Part shown: one piece after another, positions 9,052 to 18,223 of the stretch
Layout: every line of letters starts with the position of its first letter
Numbering within the stretch: position 1 is the first letter of the stretch
From: an uncultured Luminiphilus sp.
Lineage (GTDB): Bacteria > Pseudomonadota > Gammaproteobacteria > Pseudomonadales > Halieaceae
DNA length: 42,955 nucleotides
Assembly: GCA_938091995.1 (NCBI GenBank)
Contig: CALKNZ010000014.1
Coordinates: forward strand, 1-42,955
Direction of reading: 5' to 3'
Notes under the pieces: model-generated
Told to the model about the DNA's origin: nothing
The model's input: only the letters and a program-made list of their open reading frames with translations
The model's database searches: none
Translations under genes and position numbers: made by a program

Positions 9052-9654
9052 ATGTTCCATCATAGTCTGGGTATTATGACCAAGCCCAGTGCCAGTTGGC
9101 GCCGCCTCGCTGAACTGGACGATACAAGTCAGTCATTGATGCTGCTATACCCCCTGATTTGGGCCATCGTACCGGCGTACGCCTGGTACATTGGCACCAC
9201 CCAAATCGGTTGGACCATAGGGGTGGGAGGCGATGTTATCCGCCTCACCGAGAAAAGCGCCAGACTCATCAGCTTTCTATTTTATGGCGGCATGGTTTCC
9301 TGTGTCGTTGCCATTGGTTACTTCATCCATTGGATGTCTGAAACCTACGGCGCTGAGTCGTCATTTATAAAGGGCATCTTGATATCAAGCGTTTGTGCTA
9401 CCCCCCTTTTTATTGCGGGGGCCGTAGGGTTTTACCCCGTTTTGTGGCTCGATATGCTCATTGGGGTCTTCGCAGTCTGTTGGTCAACTTATTTGCTCTA
9501 TAATGGCATACCGATAGTCATGCAAATCCCAGAATCAAGAGGCTTTTTGTTTGCCAGCGCTGTGATTGGCGTGTCCTTAGTCATGCTGGTGTGTTTGCTC
9601 GTTGCGACCACTCTCCTTTGGGACTGGGGCGCGATGCCAGCGTTTACTGACTGA
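9052..9654 (+). CDS. Yip1/DUF1282-family integral membrane protein
   Basis: A 200-residue protein with five hydrophobic spans: about 27-46, 70-92, 105-127, 130-150 and 163-188. The N-terminus (PSASWRRLAELDDT) and the late motif YLLYNGIPIVMQIPESRGFLFAS are characteristic of bacterial Yip1-like (DUF1282) inner-membrane proteins, whose function is not established. A strong ribosome binding site (AGGGGGA, 7 bases before the ATG) supports the start. It is followed by a strong hairpin at 9676-9694, so it is probably a single-gene unit between the DUF1631 gene and the cbb3 operon. Confidence 0.8.
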   Translation: MFHHSLGIMTKPSASWRRLAELDDTSQSLMLLYPLIWAIVPAYAWYIGTTQIGWTIGVGGDVIRLTEKSARLISFLFYGGMVSCVVAIGYFIHWMSETYGAESSFIKGILISSVCATPLFIAGAVGFYPVLWLDMLIGVFAVCWSTYLLYNGIPIVMQIPESRGFLFASAVIGVSLVMLVCLLVATTLLWDWGAMPAFTD

Positions 9655-9675
9655 GGGCGTTGCCTAAAAACAGAA

Positions 9676-9694
9676 GAGCCCGAAACACGGGCTC
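9676..9694 (+). terminator. Hairpin terminator between the Yip1-like gene and ccoN
   Basis: GAGCCCG (9676-9682), loop AAACA, CGGGCTC (9688-9694): a perfect 7-bp GC-rich stem 21 bases after the Yip1-like stop. There is no T-run on the plus side (CACAAAAG follows), whereas the minus side has a T-rich tail (TTCTGTTTTT). The stem is clear but termination efficiency on the plus strand is uncertain. Confidence 0.55.
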
Positions 9695-9716
9695 CACAAA
9701 AGTTAAGCAGTTTATC

Positions 9717-9735
9717 TCCTGAGACTGAATCAGGA
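9717..9735. promoter_or_regulatory. Inverted repeat upstream of ccoN
   Basis: TCCTGA (9717-9722) and TCAGGA (9730-9735) form perfect 6-bp arms around 7 bases, about 70 bases before the ccoN start. It could be a regulator site or a leader hairpin. It does not match the ANR/FNR consensus (TTGAT-N4-ATCAA), which I do not find in 9655-9805. Confidence 0.25.
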
Positions 9736-9805
9736 ATACGTGGAATATGTGTAAAGCTGGCAGGTGCGGGGGCACAACGACAGCTTTGATGATTGAGGTG
9801 CATGA

Positions 9806-11251
9806 ATGGCAACCGGTGCGGTCGAATCTTTACCAGTGACATACAACTACAAAGTGGTGCGTCAATTTGCGGTGATGACCGTGTTTTGGGGCATTGTGGG
9901 CATGGGCATCGGGGTTTGGATTGCCGCTCAGCTAGCATGGCCAGCACTTAACTTTGACCTCCCTTGGACCAGCTTTGGCCGATTACGTCCATTACACACC
10001 AACGCTGTGATTTTCGCTTTTGGCGGTTCCGCTCTATTCGCAACCTCCTACTATGTTGTTCAGCGAACCTGCCAGGCTAGGTTAATGTCCGACAGGTTAG
10101 CCGCGTTTACCTTCTGGGGTTGGCAGGCCGTTATTGTCGCGGCTGCGATCACTCTGCCGATGGGACTAACCTCGTCAAAGGAGTACGCCGAACTCGAGTG
10201 GCCCATCGATATCTTATTAGCGATTGTCTGGATCACTTATGCCATCGTCTTCTTCGGCACTATCATGAGGCGTCAGGTCGAGCACATCTACGTAGCCAAC
10301 TGGTTTTTTGGTGCTTTCATCGTCACCGTGAGCATCTTGCACGTCGTTAACAGCGCAGCACTCCCCGTCACTATGACCAAATCCTATTCCGCGTATGCCG
10401 GCGCGGTAGATGCCATGGTTCAGTGGTGGTATGGCCATAATGCCGTTGGCTTTTTTTTGACCGCGGGCTTTCTTGGCATGATGTACTACTTTGTCCCCAA
10501 GCAAGCCGAGCGCCCAGTGTATTCTTATCGTTTATCCATCGTTCATTTTTGGGCGTTGATATCGATTTATATTTGGGCGGGGCCACACCACCTTCACTAC
10601 ACCGCCCTGCCAGACTGGGCACAAAGTCTAGGCATGGTCATGAGTCTGATATTACTAGCGCCCTCATGGGGCGGTATGATTAACGGCATCATGACGCTAT
10701 CAGGAGCTTGGGATAAGCTTAAAGACGATCCAATCCTGCGGTTTTTAGTGGTCAGCCTTTCCTTCTACGGCATGTCGACCTTCGAAGGCCCAATGATGGC
10801 CATTAAGACGGTTAACTCACTGTCCCATTACACTGACTGGACCATAGGGCATGTGCACTCCGGGGCGCTGGGATGGGTGGCTATGATCTCAATCGGATCC
10901 CTCTATCACCTCTTTCCCAAGTTATTCGGCAAGGAACAGATGTACAGCGTCGCATTGATTAATCTGCACTTTTGGATGTCCACCATAGGCACGGTGCTCT
11001 ACATTGCATCGATGTGGGTTAACGGCATCATGCAGGGACTCATGTGGAGAGCTTATAACGAAGACGGCACCCTAACTTACACTTTTGTAGAGTCTGTCGT
11101 TGCGAGTCATCCGGGCTACATTGTGCGGATGATAGGCGGACTTATCTTTTTCACTGGCATGCTGGTCATGGCATACAACGTGTGGATGACCACACGGCGT
11201 GATGTTGCCGTCTCGATAACACAACCAGAAACCGTTGTTGCGACGGTTTAA
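9806..11251 (+). CDS. ccoN: Cytochrome c oxidase cbb3-type, subunit I (CcoN)
   Basis: A 481-residue, roughly 12-span heme-copper oxidase subunit, the catalytic core holding low-spin heme b, high-spin heme b3 and CuB. Heme and copper ligands are visible: the early His in [15 protein letters not shown] (about residue 70), [13 protein letters not shown] with the CuB His, the WAGPHHLHY pair, and [11 protein letters not shown] for the two late heme ligands. The length agrees with Pseudomonas CcoN (about 475). GAGG lies 7 bases before the ATG. It opens the ccoNOQP-GHIS gene run; ccoO follows after 13 bases. Such oxidases have high oxygen affinity and pump protons during microaerobic respiration. 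Confidence 0.98.
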   Translation: MATGAVESLPVTYNYKVVRQFAVMTVFWGIVGMGIGVWIAAQLAWPALNFDLPWTSFGRLRPLHTNAVIFAFGGSALFATSYYVVQRTCQARLMSDRLAAFTFWGWQAVIVAAAITLPMGLTSSKEYAELEWPIDILLAIVWITYAIVFFGTIMRRQVEHIYVANWFFGAFIVTVSILHVVNSAALPVTMTKSYSAYAGAVDAMVQWWYGHNAVGFFLTAGFLGMMYYFVPKQAERPVYSYRLSIVHFWALISIYIWAGPHHLHYTALPDWAQSLGMVMSLILLAPSWGGMINGIMTLSGAWDKLKDDPILRFLVVSLSFYGMSTFEGPMMAIKTVNSLSHYTDWTIGHVHSGALGWVAMISIGSLYHLFPKLFGKEQMYSVALINLHFWMSTIGTVLYIASMWVNGIMQGLMWRAYNEDGTLTYTFVESVVASHPGYIVRMIGGLIFFTGMLVMAYNVWMTTRRDVAVSITQPETVVATV

Positions 11252-11264
11252 GGGGGGCTAACGC

Positions 11265-11873
11265 ATGAAACACGACAAGATAGAACGCACCCCCAGTTTG
11301 ATGATAGTTCTGATCATCGTTGCAATAAGCTTTGGAACGTTGGTAGAACTGGTGCCACTGGCTTTCTCAAAAAAGACGACAACGCCTATTGAAGGACTCG
11401 AGCCCTACTCTGCACTTGAACTTGAGGGGAGAGACATTTACATCCGGGAAGGCTGCCATACTTGCCATTCGCAGATGATCCGCCCCCTTCGCGCTGAGAC
11501 CGAAAGGTATGGGCATTACTCAGTAGCCGGGGAGTTCGTTTACGACCGGCCTTTCCTCTGGGGTTCCAAGCGCACGGGTCCCGACTTGGCTCGCGTGGGT
11601 GCTCGCTACAGTGATGAGTGGCATCGAGCACATTTGTACAACCCAAGAGATGTCATTCCTGAATCCAACATGCCGGCTTTCCCATGGCTATTCAACGATA
11701 CGATCGACGCAAAGACTACGCCCTTGAAATTAGCAACACTGCGCAAGCTGGGGGTCCCCTACACTGACGCCGATATTGCTGGGGCGCAAGATGCCGTTGA
11801 GGGGGTTCGCGAGATCGATGCCCTAATCGCCTATCTTCAGCAGCTGGGCACTCTGATACAGGCCCGTCGCTAA
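11265..11873 (+). CDS. ccoO: Cytochrome c oxidase cbb3-type, subunit II (CcoO)
   Basis: A 202-residue monoheme cytochrome c anchored by one N-terminal span (about 11-31). The heme c motif CHTCH sits at about residues 64-68 within [15 protein letters not shown], and the conserved block [18 protein letters not shown] follows. The axial Met is likely in [10 protein letters not shown] near residue 137. It passes electrons from CcoP to CcoN on the periplasmic face. The ribosome binding site AGGGGGG precedes the ATG. ccoQ begins one base after its stop codon. Confidence 0.98.
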   Translation: MKHDKIERTPSLMIVLIIVAISFGTLVELVPLAFSKKTTTPIEGLEPYSALELEGRDIYIREGCHTCHSQMIRPLRAETERYGHYSVAGEFVYDRPFLWGSKRTGPDLARVGARYSDEWHRAHLYNPRDVIPESNMPAFPWLFNDTIDAKTTPLKLATLRKLGVPYTDADIAGAQDAVEGVREIDALIAYLQQLGTLIQARR

Positions 11874-11874
11874 A

Positions 11875-12054
11875 ATGGATATTAATGATCTGCGGGGACT
11901 CAGCACCCTTTTTATGTTGGTAACCTTCATAGGTCTTGTCGTGTGGGCATATGGTCGCAAACAAAAAAAAACCTTTGATGACGCCGCCAACCTGCCCTTT
12001 GCCGATGCAGAGGTTGCGGAGCGAACGCGCAGTGAGGTTCTAGACCATGAGTAA
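11875..12054 (+). CDS. ccoQ: Cbb3-type oxidase small subunit CcoQ
   Basis: A 59-residue protein beginning MDINDLRGLSTLFMLVTF, with one hydrophobic span (about 9-26), then the conserved YGRKQKKTFDDAANLPFAD segment typical of CcoQ/FixQ. In the family it stabilises the oxidase complex by helping CcoP associate with CcoN-CcoO. It starts one base after ccoO ends and its last 8 bases overlap the ccoP start, so translation of the three is probably coupled. It is short enough to be missed by length filters. Confidence 0.95.
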   Translation: MDINDLRGLSTLFMLVTFIGLVVWAYGRKQKKTFDDAANLPFADAEVAERTRSEVLDHE

Positions 12055-12955
12055 CTTCTGGAGCGGTTGGATTATTCTCCTGACAAGTGCGCAATTGGTT
12101 GCTGCGCTGTGGATTTTACTTGGCAACCGTAAGAAGCCCACCCGAGAAATTAAAACAACAGGCCATCGATACGACGGTCTGGAAGAGTTGGACACACCCC
12201 TTCCTACCTGGTGGGTTTACATGTTTGTCTCGACCATCGTGTGGTCGGTAGGTTATCTCATTCTCTACCCTGGCATGGGTAATTACCAAGGCTTGCTAGG
12301 ATGGACGTCAATAGATCAGTACGAAGTTCGGGTAGCCGAAGCTGACGAGCAGTACCGGGCAATGAGAGACCGCTATTTAGCGATGCCTGTCGAGGAAATC
12401 GCCTTTGAGCCCAAGGTACGCAAGATGGGCCGGCGCTTATTTGGCAACAACTGTGCCCAATGTCATGGCTCGGATGCCTATGGCGCTCATGGCTTTCCAA
12501 ACCTCGCGGATGATGATTGGCTTTATGGAGGAACCCCAGAAGCCATTAAGGCAACACTGATCCACGGTCGACAAGCGGCCATGCCAGCCTGGCAAGCTAT
12601 TTTGGGTGATAGCGGTATTGAGGAAGCCACACAGTACGTACTGTCTCTTAATGCACGGGAGGCTGATTCAGGCAAGGCGGCGAAAGGTGCGCAACACTTT
12701 CAGGCTTATTGCGCAGCCTGTCACGGCGCAGACGGCAAGGGTAATCAACTCATGGGCGCCCCTAACCTGACCAATGGCATCTGGCTTTATGGCGGTACGG
12801 CTGATCAGATAGCGCATACCTTGCGCAATGGTAGAAACGGAAAAATGCCGGCATTCAGCGACACCTTGACAGAGGATAAGATACATATTCTAACGGCCTG
12901 GGTTTATGGGCTAGGCCGATCGTCCAGCACCACCGCAACAGCCGCCAATCTCTAA
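12047..12955 (+). CDS. ccoP: Cytochrome c oxidase cbb3-type, subunit III (CcoP, diheme)
   Basis: A 302-residue diheme cytochrome c. Two hydrophobic N-terminal segments (about 5-24 and 58-78) anchor it. Heme c sites are CAQCH near residue 135 and CAACH near residue 222, each followed by a repeat of the same pattern (PNLADDDWLYGGTPE and PNLTNGIWLYGGTAD), as expected of a duplicated cytochrome c domain. The axial Met residues lie in AAMPAWQAIL and GKMPAFSDTL. It accepts electrons from soluble or membrane cytochrome c and hands them to CcoO. The start overlaps ccoQ by 8 bases. A 26-base gap separates it from ccoG. Confidence 0.98.
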   Translation: MSNFWSGWIILLTSAQLVAALWILLGNRKKPTREIKTTGHRYDGLEELDTPLPTWWVYMFVSTIVWSVGYLILYPGMGNYQGLLGWTSIDQYEVRVAEADEQYRAMRDRYLAMPVEEIAFEPKVRKMGRRLFGNNCAQCHGSDAYGAHGFPNLADDDWLYGGTPEAIKATLIHGRQAAMPAWQAILGDSGIEEATQYVLSLNAREADSGKAAKGAQHFQAYCAACHGADGKGNQLMGAPNLTNGIWLYGGTADQIAHTLRNGRNGKMPAFSDTLTEDKIHILTAWVYGLGRSSSTTATAANL

Positions 12956-12981
12956 AACGTAACCCTTGAAGATCCCAAGCC

Positions 12982-14397
12982 ATGAATAGCCAACACGAAG
13001 ACGTGATTGCGGTTGACGCTATCGCACCGGCTGAAGTGGGCGAGCTCGACAAACAACAGCGCCGTGAAAAAATTTATACCCGCGCCATGGAGGGCTACTT
13101 TCAACGGCTTCGTTTGTATACCGGCTGGCCCTTACTGCTGGGTTACTTTGTGTTGCCATGGCTAATGCTTCGCGATCGACAAGCCGTGTTATTCGATCTG
13201 TCGGTACGCAAATTTCACGTCCTGAATTTGACCTTTTGGCCTCAGGACCTGGTGCTGCTAGCGTTTATCTTAATTATCGCGGCTTTTGCTCTATTTGCTG
13301 TCACCGCGGTCTGGGGTCGTTTGTGGTGTGGCTACACCTGTCCACAAACTGTTTGGACAGCCATTTTTATGTACATCGAGCAGCGCTTTGAGGGCAGTCG
13401 CAACCAGAGAATTAAACTCGATCAAGAGCCGTTGTCATGGCGGAAATTACGAAAAAAAACGCTGAAGCATTGTGGATGGGCTTTGGTTGCTGCTTTGACA
13501 GGAGTGACGTTCATTGGCTACTTCGTTCCCATCCGCCAATTGCTACCTGAGCTCTTATCATTTTCTGCAGACCCCGGTGCCCTGAGCTTCGTGCTGCTCT
13601 TCAGTGTTGCCACCTACCTCAATGCAGGGTATTTGAGAGAAAAAGTTTGCACCGATATGTGCCCCTACGCAAAATTTCAGTCGGTGATGTTTGATAAAAA
13701 CACTCTGGTCGTTACCTACAATGCCGAGCGAGGGGAACCCAGAGGCTCCCGAAAACGGTTTGGCACCAAAGATCCCCATCAGGGGGACTGCATAGATTGT
13801 GAGCTCTGTGTTCAGGTCTGTCCTACCGGCATCGATATTCGCGCAGGGCTACAATACGAATGCATCGGCTGCGCGTTGTGCATTGATGCTTGTGATTCCA
13901 TCATGGCGAAAATGGGATCACCCAAAGGATTAGTGAGCTACACCAGTGAGAACGCACTGGCCGGTCGCCAAACCAGAGTTTTAACCCCCAAAACCTTGGG
14001 TTATGTCGCAGCACTGGTTGTAATGACGACCCTATTTAGCCTCTCCCTGTTCAATCGGAGTAGCGTAGAGCTCAGCGTTTCGAGAGATCGTGGCCAACTT
14101 TTTCTACCCGCACCACAAGGCTTAATCGATAATGTCTACGAACTTCACCTGACTAATCGCAGCGACCAAATTGAGACGTATCGCATTGAAGTCGAGGGAA
14201 TGGCGCAAGTCGCTATACTCGGCGGTGATACGATAACGGTACTCGCGGGCGATCTGTTAGAGTTTGGCATCCGACTTCGAGCTGATCCCAAGCTTCTGCC
14301 CCTGCCCGGCACTCCAATTTTATTTCGAGCTGTATCAACAAGCTATGCAGCTGACACTGCGGAAGCGGAATCTCGATTCATCCGACCGACGCTATGA
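12982..14397 (+). CDS. ccoG: CcoG/RdxA/FixG, polyferredoxin-like Cu reductase for cbb3 assembly
   Basis: A 471-residue membrane Fe-S protein. The N-terminal half has about five spans, with RLWCGYTCPQTVWTAIFMYI and CTDMCPYAKFQSVMFD, cysteine motifs typical of CcoG. Two 4Fe-4S sites follow at about 268-305 (CIDCELCVQVCP and CIGCALCIDACDS). The C-terminal third after a further span (about 345-365) is an immunoglobulin-like FixG domain. In Rhodobacter CcoG reduces Cu(II) to Cu(I) for insertion at the oxidase active site. It lies directly downstream of the structural genes and upstream of ccoH, in the usual order. Confidence 0.96.
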   Translation: MNSQHEDVIAVDAIAPAEVGELDKQQRREKIYTRAMEGYFQRLRLYTGWPLLLGYFVLPWLMLRDRQAVLFDLSVRKFHVLNLTFWPQDLVLLAFILIIAAFALFAVTAVWGRLWCGYTCPQTVWTAIFMYIEQRFEGSRNQRIKLDQEPLSWRKLRKKTLKHCGWALVAALTGVTFIGYFVPIRQLLPELLSFSADPGALSFVLLFSVATYLNAGYLREKVCTDMCPYAKFQSVMFDKNTLVVTYNAERGEPRGSRKRFGTKDPHQGDCIDCELCVQVCPTGIDIRAGLQYECIGCALCIDACDSIMAKMGSPKGLVSYTSENALAGRQTRVLTPKTLGYVAALVVMTTLFSLSLFNRSSVELSVSRDRGQLFLPAPQGLIDNVYELHLTNRSDQIETYRIEVEGMAQVAILGGDTITVLAGDLLEFGIRLRADPKLLPLPGTPILFRAVSTSYAADTAEAESRFIRPTL

Positions 14398-14412
14398 CGG
14401 ATACAAGACCTT

Positions 14413-14856
14413 ATGCTGCCTTGGTATAAACAATTTTGGCCGTGGTTTTTAATTCTCTTACCGGGGACGGCCGTCATCGCCACCCTATACACCGTGGTTA
14501 TTGCTAATCAATATGCCGATGATCTGGTGGTGGACGACTATTACAAGGAAGGCCTGGCAATCAACCGACAGCTCGAACGGCAAAATCAGGCTAAGGCGCT
14601 TAAGCTAAAAGCGCAGTTCAGTAACCAGCAGCGCCAGCTGGATATACAGATAGAGGGTTTACTTGAAGCCCCTCAACTGAGACTTCTACTGTCTCATGCC
14701 ATGGAATCTGACCAAGACTTTGTGGTGCCGGTAAAACGACTTAGCCAGGGACACTACCGAGTTTTATTGCCAAAATTGCTAAGGGGGCGTTGGCATTGGA
14801 CTCTCGACGAGGGTGTCAGTAGTAATTGGCGACTCGATGGCGATTACCTCTTTTGA
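14413..14856 (+). CDS. ccoH: CcoH/FixH cbb3 oxidase assembly protein
   Basis: A 147-residue protein with one N-terminal span (about 9-31) and a periplasmic beta-rich domain. The family motif LVVDDYYKEGLAINRQLER at about 39-57 is clear. FixH/CcoH binds the cbb3 subunits stably during assembly. It begins 16 bases after ccoG and its stop codon overlaps the likely TTG start of ccoI (TTGA), suggesting translational coupling. Confidence 0.93.
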   Translation: MLPWYKQFWPWFLILLPGTAVIATLYTVVIANQYADDLVVDDYYKEGLAINRQLERQNQAKALKLKAQFSNQQRQLDIQIEGLLEAPQLRLLLSHAMESDQDFVVPVKRLSQGHYRVLLPKLLRGRWHWTLDEGVSSNWRLDGDYLF

Positions 14857-17258
14857 ATGTCGAACCTAATGCTGCCCAATGCTTTCATTGTGGTGAGCCG
14901 CTGCCTATTGACGCGACTTTCTCGGTTCGCATAGAAAATACTGACCGTGCCGTATGCTGCCTAGGGTGCCAAACGGTCGCCAATATGATTTCGGGAGCTG
15001 CCATGACGGCTTTCTACCGACAGCGTACCGACTACCCCCCCACAGCTGATCCACAAAAAATACAAACCGCCGACTGGTATAACGACAAAATCTGGCTGGA
15101 AACCTTTGCGAAAGTCGACGCCAAGCAACAAGAAATTCCGCTTATGGTTACGGGCATGAGCTGTGCTGCCTGCGCTTGGGTTATTGAGCGTTTCGTTCAG
15201 GATCGGGCAGAAGTGCAGTCAGTCCATATTCAACTAACGCTAGGCAAAGTCACCATCAACCTATTACCCGACAGTACTGCAGCTCCAGTTATTGAGGTGC
15301 TACAGCGCTTAGGTTACACGGTGCAACCGTGGCGCGTTGACTCTCGATTGCACCAAATGCGCGAGGACTATCGACGGGACTTACGGCACCTGGGAATTGC
15401 CTTTTTGGGTATGATGCAAGTCGGAATGTTTGCGATCGCACTCCACGCCGGCGCACTACAAGGTATTGATGCGGATCTTCAACAGCTACTGCGATTAATG
15501 AGCGCACCGCTAACCCTTTTTGTGCTGGCCTACAGTGGACGCGAGTTTTTTCAGCGTGCTTGGCAGCATCTCAAATACCGCACGCTCATTATGGACAGTT
15601 CCGTAGCCCTAGCGCTGATTCTTGCAACATCCGCCAGCCTCTGGGCCACCCTAAAAGGCGGAGGAGAGACTTATTATGACTCTGTCACGATGTTCGTATT
15701 TTTTCTATTGCTGGCACGATTTTTAGAAAAAAGACTCCGCGACAGGGATCTGATCCAACTCGTACAACTGGCTGATGAGTTACCAGAGTTTGTCGCGGTC
15801 TTACGTGATCAGCAGTGGCAGCGGCTCCCCAGGCAATCCGTGCAACCCGGAGAAACCATTCGTGTCGCCACTGGAGAAGCCATCGCTTTCGATTCGCGAG
15901 TCACCTCAGGAACATCCATTATTGATGAGGCGGTGTTCACGGGGGAATCACTTCCTAGAACCGTGCAAAAAAATGACGTGGTATTTGCCGGTACCGTCAA
16001 CGAGGGATCGAGTCTCGAACTCACGATAGAGCACAGCTTCAGTGAATCTCGCCTAGCAGTGCTAGCGCAGGACATCGATAGGGCGCGAGCCGAGAAGCCT
16101 GCTCACCTACAGATAATCGATAGATTCGCCGCCCGCTTTATTAGCGTCGTATTGGTGGCTGCGGTCATTACATTTATCGCCTGGTGGAATATCGAACCTG
16201 AAAGAGCGCTTTGGGCGAGTATTGCTGTTTTAGTCGTCGCCTGCCCATGCGCCTTATCACTGGCAACCCCTGCAGCATTGACGGCAGGCAATGCGTGGCT
16301 AGGACGACGCGGGATCCGTGTTCGCAGTGAAACCGGACTACTAGCTGCCGCCGCTGCCGACCATATTATTTTTGATAAAACGGGCACGCTCACCGAGACT
16401 CAACTTGTGATCTCAACGATTCGTACCGCTCAAGGGGTTGATATCAATACGGCAGTGAACACCGCAGCCGCTTTACAGCAGTTCAGTAGCCACCCAGCCG
16501 CTAGACCGTTCCATCATCGAGAACACAACACCGCCGTTCGCAATGTCGAAATCATTGCAGCACAAGGTGTTGAGGGCTGGAATAGTGAGCGCAATGTGAA
16601 ATTACGTCTTGGTAACCTGTCTTTCTGCCGCCAAATTGCACCCGGGCTACCGGATAGACCCGATGACAATCATTACTGGATTGCACTCGTTGAGGACGGT
16701 CGCTGGCTCGCATGGATAAGTTTGTCCGAGAGTTTGCGGGCAGGGACAGAAAATTTCATCAACGAACTCAAACGAGAGGCTCTAGGGATTGAAATTTTAT
16801 CCGGCGATACGCAGCCTCGTGTAGAAAACATCGCATCGGATTTAGGGCTTGCCTTCACCGCCGCCTTAAAGCCTGAAGAGAAGCTCACCGCACTTCAAGA
16901 CCGTCAACAAGCAGGTGCCACGGTGATGGCCATTGGTGACGGCCTCAACGACGCCCCGCTACTACGTGCCGCTGATGTTTCAGTAGCTGTCGCTGGCGCC
17001 ACGGCATTAGCTCAAGCCCAAGCCGACTTTGTCATCACTGAGGAAAACACCGACCAGTTATTAATGATTCGAAAGGCCGCCCATGCCACTCGTCGCATCA
17101 CTCGGCAAAATTTATTGTGGGCGGCCGGCTATAATTTAGTGGGACTGCCCCTCGCCGCACTGGGTTTTGTACCACCCTGGGCTGCAGCATTAGGCATGTC
17201 AGCCAGTTCGCTATTGGTGGTCCTAAATGCCTTGCGATTGCGTCGACTTAAGGATTGA
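14853..17258 (+). CDS. ccoI: CcoI/FixI, P1B-type copper-exporting ATPase for cbb3 assembly
   Basis: An 801-residue P-type ATPase. From the N-terminus: a cysteine-rich domain with CFHC and CCLGC (about 9-37), an HMA domain with GMSCAACAWV near residue 101, membrane spans, the actuator TGES near 363, the transmembrane copper site ACPCAL near 465, the phosphorylation motif DKTGTLT near 508, the HP motif SSHPAARPF, and the hinge GDGLNDAP near 696. This is the CopA2/FixI type that exports Cu(I) for the oxidase rather than for detoxification. No ATG lies before the first cysteine motif in this frame. Both candidate starts are TTG (14826 or 14853); I prefer 14853 because it overlaps the ccoH stop by four bases, but there is no strong ribosome binding site for either. 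Confidence 0.96.
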   Translation: MNVEPNAAQCFHCGEPLPIDATFSVRIENTDRAVCCLGCQTVANMISGAAMTAFYRQRTDYPPTADPQKIQTADWYNDKIWLETFAKVDAKQQEIPLMVTGMSCAACAWVIERFVQDRAEVQSVHIQLTLGKVTINLLPDSTAAPVIEVLQRLGYTVQPWRVDSRLHQMREDYRRDLRHLGIAFLGMMQVGMFAIALHAGALQGIDADLQQLLRLMSAPLTLFVLAYSGREFFQRAWQHLKYRTLIMDSSVALALILATSASLWATLKGGGETYYDSVTMFVFFLLLARFLEKRLRDRDLIQLVQLADELPEFVAVLRDQQWQRLPRQSVQPGETIRVATGEAIAFDSRVTSGTSIIDEAVFTGESLPRTVQKNDVVFAGTVNEGSSLELTIEHSFSESRLAVLAQDIDRARAEKPAHLQIIDRFAARFISVVLVAAVITFIAWWNIEPERALWASIAVLVVACPCALSLATPAALTAGNAWLGRRGIRVRSETGLLAAAAADHIIFDKTGTLTETQLVISTIRTAQGVDINTAVNTAAALQQFSSHPAARPFHHREHNTAVRNVEIIAAQGVEGWNSERNVKLRLGNLSFCRQIAPGLPDRPDDNHYWIALVEDGRWLAWISLSESLRAGTENFINELKREALGIEILSGDTQPRVENIASDLGLAFTAALKPEEKLTALQDRQQAGATVMAIGDGLNDAPLLRAADVSVAVAGATALAQAQADFVITEENTDQLLMIRKAAHATRRITRQNLLWAAGYNLVGLPLAALGFVPPWAAALGMSASSLLVVLNALRLRRLKD

Positions 17259-17262
17259 TACT

Positions 17263-17442
17263 TTGGACAGTCTCTATTTACTGATACCCATCGCACTCGT
17301 GTTTGTCATCATTGTTGCCGCCTTACTCATCTGGTCGATCAACCGAGGCCAATATGACGATCTGGACAACGATGCGTGGCGTGCCTTAAACGATGATCTG
17401 ACAAGCAACTCGGCGTCAAAAGCTGACAATGACCGCAGCTGA
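17263..17442 (+). CDS. ccoS: CcoS, cbb3 oxidase maturation protein
   Basis: A 59-residue protein from a TTG start that has AAGGA 8 bases upstream. The opening (M)DSLYLLIPIALVFVIIVAAL and the following INRGQYDDLDNDAWR match the CcoS family: one N-terminal span followed by a short acidic cytoplasmic tail containing the GQ(F/Y)DDLD motif. CcoS is needed for incorporating heme b and copper into CcoN. It follows ccoI after 4 bases and overlaps the next gene by 14 bases. A longer frame from 17227 would add residues unlike the family. Confidence 0.93.
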   Translation: MDSLYLLIPIALVFVIIVAALLIWSINRGQYDDLDNDAWRALNDDLTSNSASKADNDRS

Positions 17443-18223
17443 AGCAACCAGTGCTCTGCTCCTTGGGCTCGCAGGGGCGGGCCACTGCATGGGCATGTGT
17501 GGGGGACTGGCATTGGGCTTTAGGGTTCCTGAGAACCGACGATGGAGTTTCCCTGTCGCGTATCATGGGGGACGTCTGCTGGGCTATGCCTCGATAGGTG
17601 GCTTCATCGGTTCAGTGACACTACTGCTACCCATTACCGATTGGACCTTGTACCTGCGAATTATTGCCGCATTACTGCTAATAGCTGTGGGCTTACATAC
17701 GCTAAAACTCTGGTACGGCATCACGGCGCTAGAAAGGTTCGGCGGCGGCGTTTGGCGAGCTATACACCCAATGCTGAACGCATTTCTGCCGCCAAGACAC
17801 TGGGGACATGCCATGGCCATGGGAGCGCTGTGGGGGTTCATGCCCTGTGGACTGGTATACAGCGCACTTGCCTGGAGCACAGCGACCGCTACAGGGCCTT
17901 TTGATGGCGCACTCCTCATGGCCCTGTTCGGAATGGGGACACTGCCAGCCATGTTGGGCACCACTTTAGCGGGTCAGCAGGCCAATAAGATCATGCGCCA
18001 CGGTGTCTTTCGCAATCTAATGGGGATAACCCTCATTAGTATGGGGGCCTGGAGCCTCTGGCTTGCCAACCCCTTTACTGGACACGATATAACGTCGACT
18101 CAGCACAGTCCGCATCAGAAGCTCATGCCACACTCATCAGATGCGACTGATCATCCCCCTAGGCCATCACCCCAGACAAGCACCCCAGACCAGCCGGCGA
18201 ATACGGTGCACGATGATGCTTGA
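17429..18223 (+). CDS. Sulfite exporter TauE/SafE-like (DsbD_2-type) membrane protein of the cbb3 cluster
   Basis: A 264-residue protein with about six spans. The motif GAGHCMGMCGGLALGF at about 16-31 and the later MGALWGFMPCGLVYSALAWS near 130-149 are hallmarks of the TauE/SafE-like DsbD_2 family, whose members often follow ccoS. The paired Cys in HCMGMCGG and MPCG suggest metal or thiol chemistry in oxidase maturation; a role in copper or heme handling is inference from position. The C-terminal 45 residues are a hydrophilic, His/Pro/Thr-rich tail (several HxxH-like spacings) that may bind metal. It overlaps ccoS by 14 bases and the next gene by 11 bases. Confidence 0.85.
   Translation: MTAAEATSALLLGLAGAGHCMGMCGGLALGFRVPENRRWSFPVAYHGGRLLGYASIGGFIGSVTLLLPITDWTLYLRIIAALLLIAVGLHTLKLWYGITALERFGGGVWRAIHPMLNAFLPPRHWGHAMAMGALWGFMPCGLVYSALAWSTATATGPFDGALLMALFGMGTLPAMLGTTLAGQQANKIMRHGVFRNLMGITLISMGAWSLWLANPFTGHDITSTQHSPHQKLMPHSSDATDHPPRPSPQTSTPDQPANTVHDDA

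Noticed and set aside
18141..18212. Upstream extension of the nucleotidyltransferase frame by 24 codons
   Set aside because: It lies fully inside the TauE-like gene, and the added residues precede the family's N-terminus; the ATG at 18213 is preferred.
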